Shown piece by piece: positions 43,509-51,584 of a DNA stretch of 51,584 nt. The stretch is from an uncultured Porphyromonadaceae bacterium (GTDB taxonomy: Bacteria; Bacteroidota; Bacteroidia; Bacteroidales; Muribaculaceae). The notes under the pieces were generated by a model. That model did no database searches. It was not told the DNA's origin and saw nothing but the letters and a program-made list of their open reading frames with translations. The stretch covers positions 1 through 51,584 of the forward strand of contig CAMWLC010000017.1 of NCBI GenBank assembly GCA_947174995.1, in the 5' to 3' direction. The translations under genes were made by a program, and so were the position numbers. How positions within the stretch are numbered: position 1 is the stretch's first letter; each line of letters starts with the position of its first letter.

Positions 43509-46500
43509 ATGAAGCACTCTTGTTTTCATCTGAATCGGAAGGCGTGGCTCACGGTGGTGATGCTGCTTGCGCTCGCCCTTCCGGGAATGGCCCAGACCAT
43601 CCTGGTCCACGGTAACGTGGTGGATGAGCTGGGAGATGCCCTGATCGGTGCCACAATTATGGAGAAAGGCACCTCCAACGGCACCGCAGCCGACATCGAC
43701 GGCAACTTCGAGATCCACGTGCATCCCAAGGCCACTCTGGTAGTGAGCTATGTGGGCTACGATCCCATGGACGTCGCCGTCAACGGCCGTCACGAAATCA
43801 ACATCGTGATGAAGGAGAACGCCCAGATGCTTGCCGAGACCGTCGTGATCGGTTACGGTACGGTAAAGAAATCGGACGCCACCGGCTCCGTTGCCATGGT
43901 GATGCCCGATGAGGTGGAGGCCGGTATCTCCACTTCGGCCCAGGACCTTCTGACGGGCGCAAGCCCCGGTGTGGTCGTGACCTCCACCGGCGGTAGCCCC
44001 GAAGGCGGCGCTGAGATACGCATCCGCGGCGGTGCCTCCCTTTCGGCCTCCAACGACCCCCTGATCGTGCTTGACGGTGTGCCCCTGGTCACCGGCGGTA
44101 TCAGCGGTATGGCCAACCCCCTCTCCATGATTTCCCCCGACAACATCGAGTCCATGACTATCCTCAAGGATGCCTCCGCTACTGCCATCTACGGTTCGCG
44201 TGCATCAAACGGCGTCATCATCATCACCACCAAGAAGGGTAAGAGCGGTCGTCCGCAGGTCAACTTCTCCGCAAGCGCCCGCATCGACACTCCCCGCAAG
44301 ACATGGAAGGTGATGGAGGCAACCGAGTTCTCGCAGGTGATCCGCGACTACTGGGGCAATGACTCCAAGGCAGCCGAGGCTCTCGGCGACGCCGACACCA
44401 ACTGGCAGAAAGAGGTGCTCCGCACCACCGTTTCGCAGGACTACAACCTCAGCGTGGGCGGCACGGTAGGCTTCCTTCCCTATCGCGTCAGCGGTTCATA
44501 CACCAGCAACGAGGGTATCCTCAAGGACTCCCGCATGCAGCGTGTCACCGCCGGCTTCAACCTCAACCCGAAGTTCTTCAACGGCCTGCTTCAGATCAAC
44601 GCCAACGTGAAGGGCTACTACATGCGAAACAACTGGACCAACGAGGGTGCCGTCGGCAGCGCCGTAAGCTTCAACCCGACTCTCCCCGTCTACTCCAATA
44701 TCGCCACCGGCAACGCCGGATACCCCTATTTCTATAACGGTTTCACCACCATCGCAAGCGCCGAGCAGGCATTCAACGTCAATGCCGCCATCAACCCCGT
44801 CGCCATGATCGTGGACAAGCAGAACTATTCCGATGTCTACCGTTCAAACGGCAATCTGCAGATCGACTACGCCTTCCACTTCCTCCCCGAACTTCACGCC
44901 AACCTGAACCTCGGCTACGACGTGACGAAGTCCACCTCGCAGAACACCGTCGCCCAGAACTCCCCCACGGCCTGGAGCGAGTCTCCCTACAAGGATGGCG
45001 CCTCCACATACTACTGGGGTTATGACATGTATCGCAACACGCTGCTCGACTTCTACCTCAACTACAAGAAGGACTTCGAGGCCATCCAGTCAAACCTTGA
45101 CGTGACGGCCGGTTACTCCTGGCAGCGTTTCGACAACCACAACCGCAACAACGGCACTCTCATCAAGACCGCCGGCTTCCTGACTCCCGGCAGCTTCGAT
45201 CCCGCCTCCTACAACGGACAGCTCCTCGTGGTGGATCCCGCTTCCGAGGACCGCGTAGGCACCCAGGCAGGCGTCTCATACCCCTGGCAGAGCGGTAACC
45301 TGATGCTCGTCTCCTTCTTCGGACGTCTCAACTACATCTTCCAGGACACCTACATGCTGACCTTCACCCTGCGTGACGACGGTACCTCCCGCTTCTCCAA
45401 GGACAACCGCTGGGGCCTCTTCCCCGCGCTTGCACTGGGCTGGAAGATCAACAATATGCCCTTCATGGAGAAATACCGCGCCGACATGAACGAGTTCAAG
45501 CTCCGTCTCGGCTGGGGTGTGACCGGTCAGCAGAGCGTGGGCGGCTACTTCCCCTACATCGCCACTTACTCCACTTCGAGCCAGGGTTCCTACTACCCCA
45601 ACATGTGGACCGGCCTCTACTACGGCCCCAACGGCGAGATCGTCTCCAACACCTACTATCCCAACGGCTACAACGCCAACCTGAAGTGGGAGCAGACCAC
45701 TACCTGGAACGTCGCCCTCGACCTGGGCTGGTGGAACAACCGATTGACCGCAACCCTCGAATGGTATCTGCGTGATTCGAAGGACCTCCTTTCGTTCGTG
45801 ACCGCCGCTCCCGGCGCCTTCACCACCAACATGCTTGACCAGAATATCGGTACTCTCCGTAACATAGGTATCGAGGCCACCATCGGCGCCAAGCCCATCG
45901 TGACCGATGATTTCGTATGGACCACCAGCTTCAACGTGGCCTGGAACAAGAACGAGATCACCAAGCTCAACAACGAAGGCACATACGTGACCGTCGGCGG
46001 TATCTCGGGCGGTAACGGCAACACGGTGCAGGTGCACCAGGTGGGCTATCCCGCTTACAGCTACCTGATGTACGAGCAGGTGTATGACAACAACGGCATG
46101 CCCATCGAGGGTTGCTACGTGGACCAGGACGGCAACGGCCAGATTGACTCCAACGACCTCGTCATCAAGCACTCCAAGGACCCGAAGGTGACCATGAACT
46201 GGCACAACAACTTCTCTTACAAGAACTGGGATCTCAGCTTCCAGCTGCGTGCATCAATCGGCAACTACGTCTACAACAACGCCCTGGCCGGCAACTCCAC
46301 TCTCAGCGAGACCTTCCGCAACGGCCTGAGCAACCTTGTAGTGACCGACTTCTACATGCAGGGCGGCCAGACCACCAACACCTACCTCAGCGACTACTGG
46401 CTGGAGAACGCCGGCTTCGTGCGCTGCGACAACATCACCCTAGGCTACACCTGGCCTGACCTGATTGACAACAACCTGCGTCTCCGCCTCTACGGCGCCG

Positions 46501-46622
46501 TACAGAATCCCTTCATCATCACCAAGTATCGTGGTCTTGACCCGGAGGTTCCCAGCGGTATCGACAACAGCGTCTATCCGCGTCCCGTCAGCTTCACCCT
46601 CGGTGTGATCGCTACCTTCTAA
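43509..46622 (+). CDS. SusC/RagA-type TonB-dependent outer-membrane transporter
   Basis: This 1037-residue outer-membrane receptor imports oligosaccharides using TonB energy. A signal peptide (cleavage near GMA-QT, residue 29) is followed by a CarboxypepD_reg-like domain (about 32-105; VHGNVVDELGDALIGATIMEKG). The plug domain holds the SusC signature TVVIGYGTVKKSDATGSV near 113 and IYGSRASNGVIIITTKKG near 233. The 22-strand barrel follows and ends in VSFTLGVIATF. It is complete and lacks an anti-sigma FecR N-terminal extension. Its codons are strongly C-ended, which suggests very high expression. Confidence 0.95.
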   Translation: MKHSCFHLNRKAWLTVVMLLALALPGMAQTILVHGNVVDELGDALIGATIMEKGTSNGTAADIDGNFEIHVHPKATLVVSYVGYDPMDVAVNGRHEINIVMKENAQMLAETVVIGYGTVKKSDATGSVAMVMPDEVEAGISTSAQDLLTGASPGVVVTSTGGSPEGGAEIRIRGGASLSASNDPLIVLDGVPLVTGGISGMANPLSMISPDNIESMTILKDASATAIYGSRASNGVIIITTKKGKSGRPQVNFSASARIDTPRKTWKVMEATEFSQVIRDYWGNDSKAAEALGDADTNWQKEVLRTTVSQDYNLSVGGTVGFLPYRVSGSYTSNEGILKDSRMQRVTAGFNLNPKFFNGLLQINANVKGYYMRNNWTNEGAVGSAVSFNPTLPVYSNIATGNAGYPYFYNGFTTIASAEQAFNVNAAINPVAMIVDKQNYSDVYRSNGNLQIDYAFHFLPELHANLNLGYDVTKSTSQNTVAQNSPTAWSESPYKDGASTYYWGYDMYRNTLLDFYLNYKKDFEAIQSNLDVTAGYSWQRFDNHNRNNGTLIKTAGFLTPGSFDPASYNGQLLVVDPASEDRVGTQAGVSYPWQSGNLMLVSFFGRLNYIFQDTYMLTFTLRDDGTSRFSKDNRWGLFPALALGWKINNMPFMEKYRADMNEFKLRLGWGVTGQQSVGGYFPYIATYSTSSQGSYYPNMWTGLYYGPNGEIVSNTYYPNGYNANLKWEQTTTWNVALDLGWWNNRLTATLEWYLRDSKDLLSFVTAAPGAFTTNMLDQNIGTLRNIGIEATIGAKPIVTDDFVWTTSFNVAWNKNEITKLNNEGTYVTVGGISGGNGNTVQVHQVGYPAYSYLMYEQVYDNNGMPIEGCYVDQDGNGQIDSNDLVIKHSKDPKVTMNWHNNFSYKNWDLSFQLRASIGNYVYNNALAGNSTLSETFRNGLSNLVVTDFYMQGGQTTNTYLSDYWLENAGFVRCDNITLGYTWPDLIDNNLRLRLYGAVQNPFIITKYRGLDPEVPSGIDNSVYPRPVSFTLGVIATF

Positions 46623-46661
46623 GTAAAAGCATTATCAACAATCCCAACTGAAATCGACCAA

Positions 46662-48434
46662 ATGAAATCATATATCAATCGATTCTTCATCGGCGCATCC
46701 ATGCTGGCAACGTTAGGCATGGTCTCCTGTGTGGGCGACCTTGACCAGATGCCCAAGGATTCGCGCACGCTGACCGCCGACCAGTTCGCCGCAAATCCGC
46801 AGGAGTATATCGGCGGCGCGATGGGCAAGTGCTACGCCGGCATCGCCATCTCCGGACAGGGGGGCGCAGGAGGCAGCGACATCTCCGGCCTCGACAACGG
46901 CCGCAGCTGCTGGAGCCGCGCCATCTTCATGCTCAATGAGTTCACCACCGACGAGTGCAACTGGATCTGGAAAGACTCCGGAGTGTTCGACCTCTGCACC
47001 AGCACATGGGGCTCCAACAACGAGAACATCTTCGGCACATACTCCCGTCTCTACTGCCACATCGCCGTCTGCAACGACTTCATCCGTCTGATCCGCAATG
47101 CCGGCGACTACGGTATCGACCTCAACATCGAGACCACCGCAGGCACCAACCTCGCTAAGGATGCCGAGCAGTTCATACTCGAGGCCCGCGCTCTCCGCGA
47201 CCTCAGCTACTTCTATGTCATCGACCTCTACGGTAATGCTGCCTACGCATGGGACGACCAGCTCACCGGCCAGGAGCCCCCGCAGATGACCCGCACCGAG
47301 CTCTACAACGCCGTGGTGGCCGACCTTGAGGACGTGCTGGCCAAGTGGCCCTCCGACCACCAGGTGGTATACGGCCGCATCGGCAAGGATGCCGTCGAGG
47401 CCCTGCTCGCCAAGTTCTACCTCAATGCCGAGGTATGGACCGGCACCCCGCAGTGGCAGAAGTGCTGGACAGCCTGCGACAACATCATCAAGCGCCACCA
47501 GGGCGGTAACAACGGTACCGGTCTCGCAAAGGACTACCTCTCGGTGTTCTGCCGCAACAACCATATGTTCGCCCCCGGCGGCTCCCTGGCTGACCAGAAC
47601 GAGATCCTCTGGAACATCCCCTACGAGTTCCGCGCTACGGAGAGCTACGGCGGCACGTCGTTCCTCATCCTGGCCGCTATCTCCGACCAGACCATCGCCC
47701 AGCCCTCGTGGTACGGCATCTCCGGGCAGTGGACCTGTATGCACGCCCGTCCCGAGTTCTCCAACCTCTTCACCTTCACCGGCGGCATCAGCCCCGACAA
47801 CCGCACCTATCTCTGGATCACCGACACCGACGGCCACAACATCGGCAACGCCGACTTCTCGACCTATTCCGACGGATATGTGCCTGTGAAGTTCACCAAC
47901 GTCAACTGTAACGCCGACGGCACAATGCCCCGCTGGTATGACCCCAAGTCCGGTCTTCCCCGCGTAGGCGTGCATGACCTCGACAATCCCAACAACTACG
48001 GCGTAGAGGCCGTCGGTTCCTTCGCCGACACCGACTATCCCGTCATCCGTCTGGCCGAGATCTATCTGACCGCAGCCGAGGCCGCCGTGCGCAGCAACTA
48101 CTCGGTAGGCGACCGTCAGACCGCCATCGACTACGTCAACTACATCCGCAACCGTGCCAACGCAGTGCCCTTCACCACTTCGGACGCCGCCTCCAACGAC
48201 TCGTTCCTGGCCAACATCCTTGACGAGCGCGGACGCGAGCTCTACTGGGAGAACTGCCGCCGCACCGACCTGGTGCGCTTCGGCCGCTTCGCCGGCACCA
48301 ACCAGAAGGTATGGGCGTGGAAGAACAATGTGGAGACCGGCGGCGACATCCCCGCTTACATGAACCTCTTCCCGATCCCCTCGCAGGTGATCAACTCCTA
48401 TTCGTCGGAGTACAAGCAGAACCCCGGCTATTAA
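46662..48434 (+). CDS. SusD/RagB-type surface glycan-binding lipoprotein
   Basis: This 590-residue lipoprotein (lipobox MVSC, C23) caps the SusC pore and binds glycan. The SusD start (CVGDLDQMPKDSRTLTADQFAANPQEYIGG), an N-terminal TPR-like region with FILEARALRDLSYFYVIDLYGNAAY near 172-196, and the C-terminal IRLAEIYLTAAEAAVRSNY and LDERGRELYWENCRRTDLVRFGRF are diagnostic. The tail LFPIPSQVINSYSSEYKQNPGY is typical. It lies 39 bp after susC. Confidence 0.95.
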   Translation: MKSYINRFFIGASMLATLGMVSCVGDLDQMPKDSRTLTADQFAANPQEYIGGAMGKCYAGIAISGQGGAGGSDISGLDNGRSCWSRAIFMLNEFTTDECNWIWKDSGVFDLCTSTWGSNNENIFGTYSRLYCHIAVCNDFIRLIRNAGDYGIDLNIETTAGTNLAKDAEQFILEARALRDLSYFYVIDLYGNAAYAWDDQLTGQEPPQMTRTELYNAVVADLEDVLAKWPSDHQVVYGRIGKDAVEALLAKFYLNAEVWTGTPQWQKCWTACDNIIKRHQGGNNGTGLAKDYLSVFCRNNHMFAPGGSLADQNEILWNIPYEFRATESYGGTSFLILAAISDQTIAQPSWYGISGQWTCMHARPEFSNLFTFTGGISPDNRTYLWITDTDGHNIGNADFSTYSDGYVPVKFTNVNCNADGTMPRWYDPKSGLPRVGVHDLDNPNNYGVEAVGSFADTDYPVIRLAEIYLTAAEAAVRSNYSVGDRQTAIDYVNYIRNRANAVPFTTSDAASNDSFLANILDERGRELYWENCRRTDLVRFGRFAGTNQKVWAWKNNVETGGDIPAYMNLFPIPSQVINSYSSEYKQNPGY

Positions 48435-48470
48435 ACCCTACTGTAAAACTTAAAGAGAACACAACAAGAT

Positions 48471-49355
48471 ATGAAAAAGATATCGATTCTCATGGCGGGT
48501 GTGGCCATGATGCTCGGACTCGGCTTCACTTCCTGCAAGACCGACACCCAGCCGCGTCTTGACAAGCCGACCGAGTTCGTGCTCAACACTCCCCCGTCGG
48601 CCAACAATACCGTCATCCTCGCCGAGGACGACGAGCAGGGTTCCACCGTGGAGCTCACCTGCTCCCAGCCCAACTACGGCGTGGGCGTGGTGACGAACTA
48701 CCAGGTGCAGATCTCCTACGGCGAGAACGACTGGGCCGAGGGCCAGTTTGCCACCATCTACACCGTCAACACCCAGGCCAAGATCTCCATCAAGGCAAGC
48801 GAGTTTGCCGTGGCCATGTGCGAACTCATGGGCGTGAAGGTGGAGGAAGACCGCGACAAGTTCCAGCCCGAATCGCGCGACGTATTTGTACGCGTGAAGG
48901 CCTTCATCCCCACCTGTCCCTATTCCGACATATACTCCAACGTTGTCAAGATCCACGTTAAGCCCTTCTTCGCCGTGCGCGTTCCCGGCAAGCTCTACGT
49001 CATCGGTAAGGTGAGCGGATGGGACATCAACAACGGTGCCGTATACCTCTCCGAGCCCAGCAACGACATAGGCTCCGGCGTATACACCGGCCACATTCCC
49101 ATGACCGCCGCCGAGGCTTCCGAGGGATTCCGCTTCTACACCGCCCTGGGCGACTGGGAAAACAACTCCGTGGGCTACCAGGTGGAGGACAACGCCACCA
49201 AGTTTGACTTCCCCGCTTCCGGCGTGTTCGAGAGCGCGGCTGTAGCCGGCAAGGGCAGCTGGGCCTTCAACAACTGGGAGGACGGCACGATGATCATGAC
49301 CGTCGACATGAGCGACCCCAACAACATGAACGTCGTCTTCGAGCGCGAGGAATAA
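48471..49355 (+). CDS. SusE-like surface lipoprotein
   Basis: This 294-residue lipoprotein (lipobox FTSC, C22) has a SusE N-terminal region (DKPTEFVLNTPPSANNTVILAE and SYGENDWAEGQFATIYTV) and one C-terminal starch-binding-type beta sandwich with LYVIGKVSGWDIN and FRFYTALGDWENNSVGYQ. SusE-type proteins bind glycan at the cell surface; the ligand here is not determined. It lies 36 bp after the susD-like gene and shares its codon bias. Confidence 0.87.
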   Translation: MKKISILMAGVAMMLGLGFTSCKTDTQPRLDKPTEFVLNTPPSANNTVILAEDDEQGSTVELTCSQPNYGVGVVTNYQVQISYGENDWAEGQFATIYTVNTQAKISIKASEFAVAMCELMGVKVEEDRDKFQPESRDVFVRVKAFIPTCPYSDIYSNVVKIHVKPFFAVRVPGKLYVIGKVSGWDINNGAVYLSEPSNDIGSGVYTGHIPMTAAEASEGFRFYTALGDWENNSVGYQVEDNATKFDFPASGVFESAAVAGKGSWAFNNWEDGTMIMTVDMSDPNNMNVVFEREE

Positions 49356-49449
49356 TCCTCAGTGATTCCAAATCCAATCCTTCTCCTCCGGCCGCAGTGT
49401 CGGCCGGGGGAGAAGACACACAAACCAAACCAACAACCAAAGACACCAA

Positions 49450-50880
49450 ATGAAAAAATTCGGTATATATTGCGCAGCCCTTCTCGCGGTCGGTTTCACG
49501 GCTTGTGACGACAAGAGCGATCTGGGCACTCCGCAGGTCAATCCGCAAGAGCCCGTTATGGAGGCTGCCGGAATCACGGTGGCTTATCAGGGCGGTTTCG
49601 CCGGCAAGGCCATCAACCTCGAGGCCGCCGGCAAGGATGCCGTGCTCCCCGTGCTGACCTACACCACAGCTGAAGGTTATGAGCTTCCCGAAGGAGCCTA
49701 CACCGAGTTCCGCATGGAAATGGCCTCCACCCAGGACTTCTCCGACGCCAAGAGCTTCAACCTCGTCAACAACGAAGGCGTGTACAGCGCCACGGTAGCC
49801 GACCTGGACGCCGTCTACACCTCCCTCTACGGTCTCGACCCCACTCCCGCCCAGCCCTGGGTGCGTGTGGCCGGATATATCGTCAACGGCACGGAGCTGG
49901 TGCGCATCGGCAACGAGAGCACCTACTTCGGAGCGGAGCAGATCACCGTCACCCCCATCGACGTGAAGTATGACATCGAGTCCGAATACTTCGTCACCGC
50001 CGGTGGCACCACGGGTGGCACACCCATGCTCCACTCCGACAAGCACCCCTACACCGACCCGAACTTCAGCATCGCCCTCAAGGTGACTGACGCCGACCTG
50101 GCCAACGGTGCCTACAAGTGGCTCGTAGTGCCCAAGTCGCAGGTTGATGCCGCCACTACCGACGGCTGCTACGGCGTGGCTGCAAATGAAGAGGCCGGTG
50201 CCCTCGAAGGCAAGCTCGTCAAGGGTGGCATCGCCGGAGAGATCCATGACGCGGGTGACTATCTGCTCACCGTCAACATGCTCACGCTCGAATACAAGGT
50301 GATGTACACCAACGAGCAGCTTTGGGTCGTAGGCGCATACTGCGGCAACAAGTGGAACGAGGGCCAGGTGGTGCGTCTGACCACTATGGACAACATCAAC
50401 TACGCCGGCTACATGCCCATCACCGGTCCCTACATGCTTTCCGGTGACTGGAACTACCAGGGCCTCCAGGTGCGCTACGCCGAGGAGGGCAAGATCGTCC
50501 TCAAGAAGACCGGCAAGCCCTTCACCCTGCCCGCTACCGGCAAGGGTGGCTACTACGCCAAGGTCAACCTCGCCGACCTCACTTACAGCAACGTGTATAT
50601 CGAGACTCTCGGCATCGTAGGCGGATTCAACGGCTGGGGCGCTGATCCCGATATCGCCCTCACTCCCAACGCCAACTACACCGTCTGGGAGGGTGACTTC
50701 ACCCTTCCCGAGGCCGGCGAATGGAAGATACGCGCGAACAGCGACTGGGCTATCAGCTTCGGTGGAACGTTTGAAAATACATATTTCGACGGCGGCAACT
50801 TCAACAGCCAGCCCGGCACGTACCACGTAGTGATCGACTTCACGACCTGTCCTTATACCACCACTGTGACCGAGAAATAA
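49450..50880 (+). CDS. SusE/SusF-like surface lipoprotein with several binding domains
   Basis: This 476-residue lipoprotein (lipobox FTAC, C19) has an N-terminal SusE-like domain (about 40-150) followed by two or three Ig-like/starch-binding modules: KVTDADLANGAYKWLVVPKS, then LWVVGAYCGNKWNEGQVVRLT, and finally LGIVGGFNGWGADPDIALTPN with EAGEWKIRANSDWAISFGG. The W-aromatic pattern suits binding of a helical alpha-glucan such as starch. Its last codons and stop are duplicated in the following non-coding DNA. Confidence 0.87.
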   Translation: MKKFGIYCAALLAVGFTACDDKSDLGTPQVNPQEPVMEAAGITVAYQGGFAGKAINLEAAGKDAVLPVLTYTTAEGYELPEGAYTEFRMEMASTQDFSDAKSFNLVNNEGVYSATVADLDAVYTSLYGLDPTPAQPWVRVAGYIVNGTELVRIGNESTYFGAEQITVTPIDVKYDIESEYFVTAGGTTGGTPMLHSDKHPYTDPNFSIALKVTDADLANGAYKWLVVPKSQVDAATTDGCYGVAANEEAGALEGKLVKGGIAGEIHDAGDYLLTVNMLTLEYKVMYTNEQLWVVGAYCGNKWNEGQVVRLTTMDNINYAGYMPITGPYMLSGDWNYQGLQVRYAEEGKIVLKKTGKPFTLPATGKGGYYAKVNLADLTYSNVYIETLGIVGGFNGWGADPDIALTPNANYTVWEGDFTLPEAGEWKIRANSDWAISFGGTFENTYFDGGNFNSQPGTYHVVIDFTTCPYTTTVTEK

Positions 50881-50930
50881 ACTCCCGGCACTGTGACCGA
50901 GAAGTAAAAATCCCGGCACTGTGATATAAT
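50862..50930. repeat. 27-28-bp tandem duplication over the stop codon of the SusF-like gene
   Basis: CACTGTGACCGAGAA begins at 50862, recurs at 50889, and its first eight bases recur at 50917, each copy followed by a TAA-like stop and TCCCGG. The second copy would encode the same last residues, so the real stop is in the first copy. Confidence 0.8.
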
Positions 50931-50931
50931 A

Positions 50932-50976
50932 CGAAAAATCAGCTCCCGGCCTCCCAGGCCGGGAGCTGATTTTTCG
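50932..50976. terminator. Strong (bidirectional) terminator of the susC-F operon
   Basis: 21-bp perfect arms (50932-50952, 50956-50976) with loop CCC; five T residues end the distal arm and five A residues open the proximal one, so both strands could use it. Confidence 0.9.
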
Positions 50977-50993
50977 ATGCGCCCCGCTAATAG

Positions 50994-51074
50994 ATCTTAT
51001 AAGTCTTATAAGTCTTATAAGTCTTATATATCATATAAATCATATACGACTTATACGTCTTATAAATCATATAA
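50994..51074. repeat. Nine-unit 9-bp minisatellite
   Basis: Nine direct 9-bp units follow the pattern RTCWTATAN (for example GTCTTATAA), with only unit 7 breaking it (GACTTATAC). Read on the minus strand they give a YKT/YMI-type tripeptide repeat, but no credible gene is there. It lies between the operon terminator and the next promoter. Confidence 0.9.
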
Positions 51075-51159
51075 AAACCCTCCCGGCCGGCAAAAATCGG
51101 GCGAAAATCTCCTGAAAGATCAAAAAAATCGGGTCGCGAAGTGATTTTTTTTGGATTTT

Positions 51160-51192
51160 TTTGTTGCATATCAAAAATAATCACTAACTTTG
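51160..51192 (+). promoter_or_regulatory. Strong promoter of the small lipoprotein gene
   Basis: TTTG (51160-51163), a 21-nt spacer and TAACTTTG (51185-51192) closely fit the consensus, in AT-rich surroundings typical of highly expressed Bacteroidetes genes. The leader to ATG 51245 is about 45 nt and AT-rich. Confidence 0.75.
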
Positions 51193-51244
51193 CACCGTTT
51201 TCGATAGCAAAGAAATTGTTTTATTATTTAAAGTTTAAAAGAAA

Positions 51245-51451
51245 ATGAAGAAGATCGTTCTCGCTCTCGCTGTAGTTTTCAGCGTAGCAATGGTATCTTG
51301 CGGCAACAAGGCTGAGAAGGCCGCTGACTCTGACTCCGTAATCGCAGTAGAGGAGGTAGCAGAAGAGGTAGTAGTTGACAGCGCAGCTCCCGTAGCTGAC
51401 AGCGCAGCTGCTGTAGTTGACAGCGCCGCTTCCGTAGAAGCCGCCAAGTAA
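51245..51451 (+). CDS. Small Ala/Val/acidic repeat lipoprotein
   Basis: This 68-residue protein has a lipoprotein signal (MVSC, C19) and a mature part of about 50 residues made of VDSAA/ADSAA-like repeats (VVVDSAAPVADSAAAVVDSAASVEAAK) with many Glu/Asp and a single Lys at the end. It is low complexity and acidic. Similar tiny lipoproteins are common in Bacteroidales genomes, where they are sometimes very abundant, but no function is known. Its promoter is strong and two terminators follow, so it is a single-gene transcript. Confidence 0.8.
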   Translation: MKKIVLALAVVFSVAMVSCGNKAEKAADSDSVIAVEEVAEEVVVDSAAPVADSAAAVVDSAASVEAAK

Positions 51452-51488
51452 GTTGCTCCCGCGTAACGCGAGACACTCACAACCCTAA

Positions 51489-51522
51489 AGAGGGCCGTCA
51501 ATCGCACGATTGACGGCCCTCT
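51489..51522 (+). terminator. Stem-loop after the small lipoprotein gene
   Basis: 16-bp perfect arms (51489-51504, 51507-51522) with loop CA, followed by a pyrimidine-rich stretch rather than a pure T run. Confidence 0.75.
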
Positions 51523-51529
51523 TCCTCAC

Positions 51530-51561
51530 AGCAGAGGAGGCTGGAAGCCTCCTCTGCTTTT
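51530..51561 (+). terminator. Second, canonical terminator
   Basis: A 13-bp stem (51530-51542 with 51546-51558, loop GGA) is followed by a T run to 51561. With the preceding stem-loop it forms a tandem terminator. Confidence 0.8.
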
Positions 51562-51584
51562 ATACAAACATTAACTTTTATACA

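Noticed and set aside
46713..47975. 420-codon open frame on the minus strand
   Set aside because: Antisense of the SusD-like gene; Val/Gly/Ala/Glu-rich low-complexity composition typical of a shadow frame.
49294..50919. 541-codon open frame on the minus strand
   Set aside because: Antisense of the SusF-like gene with no signal peptide or motif; codon bias of the operon keeps this frame open.
50987..51184. 65-residue minus-strand protein with YKT repeats
   Set aside because: The frame is produced by the 9-bp minisatellite and the promoter region of the next gene; no conserved start context or known family.
1..51584. Complete insertion sequence, prophage or integrase
   Set aside because: No transposase, integrase, phage structural gene or clear terminal repeats flanking a cargo region were seen.

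Overview
The window is a GC-rich stretch of a chromosome from the order Bacteroidales, most likely a gut Muribaculaceae-type organism. The evidence is a SusC/SusD/SusE/SusF locus, two BspA-type leucine-rich-repeat proteins, a fimbrillin locus, a PorZ-like type IX secretion protein, DUF4836 and DUF4465 proteins, and promoters of the Bacteroidetes type (TTTG near -33, TAnnTTTG near -7, spacer about 20) in front of many genes. Family names come from recognising motifs by eye; no database search was possible.

Layout. 1-16.1 kb is mostly housekeeping: the 3' end of tRNA-Tyr, a HAD phosphatase, ribF, upp, recF, a DUF721/DciA-like gene, a hotdog thioesterase, a CBS-less KdsD-type isomerase, a helical-repeat protein and ribH, then a convergent two-gene ThrE-type exporter. 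An 810-bp non-coding stretch full of palindromes and tandem repeats leads into a cobalamin riboswitch controlling a DUF4465 secreted protein. Next come a flippase-like membrane protein, a one-TM protein, rdgB, a PorZ-like protein and a secreted LRR protein. 16.1-21.1 kb holds trmB, mrp, a secreted unknown, panB and a DcaP-type porin.

21.1-29.0 kb is the most accessory-looking part, with lower GC around leuS. It has a frameshifted AAA ATPase followed by a truncated small gene (a broken two-gene, possibly Septu-like defence cassette), an LRR protein apparently cut at the same junction, leuS, and a DUF4143 ATPase whose promoter lies in a 65-bp perfect palindrome. It ends with a divergent redox module: an HxlR regulator facing an iron-sulfur-flavoprotein-like reductase and an NTF2-like protein, with tandem palindromic operators between them.

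29.3-34.1 kb is a galactose-release operon (secreted GH2 beta-galactosidase, galK, galM), ended by a 38-bp palindrome and followed by tRNA-Gln with a 38-bp perfect terminator stem. 34.4-39.9 kb, on the minus strand, holds a fimbrillin, a DUF5119 lipoprotein, a DUF3575 outer-membrane protein, a NERD protein and an aminotransferase. 40.0-43.3 kb has a DUF4836-like lipoprotein and a divergent ABC exporter pair. 43.5-50.9 kb is a susCDEF-like glycan-uptake operon with strongly biased codons, and the window ends with a 9-bp minisatellite and a tiny, strongly promoted lipoprotein.

No complete novel system is certain. The best leads are the broken AAA cassette, the mirror-image promoter palindrome, the redox switch and the structured 8.1-8.4 kb region.
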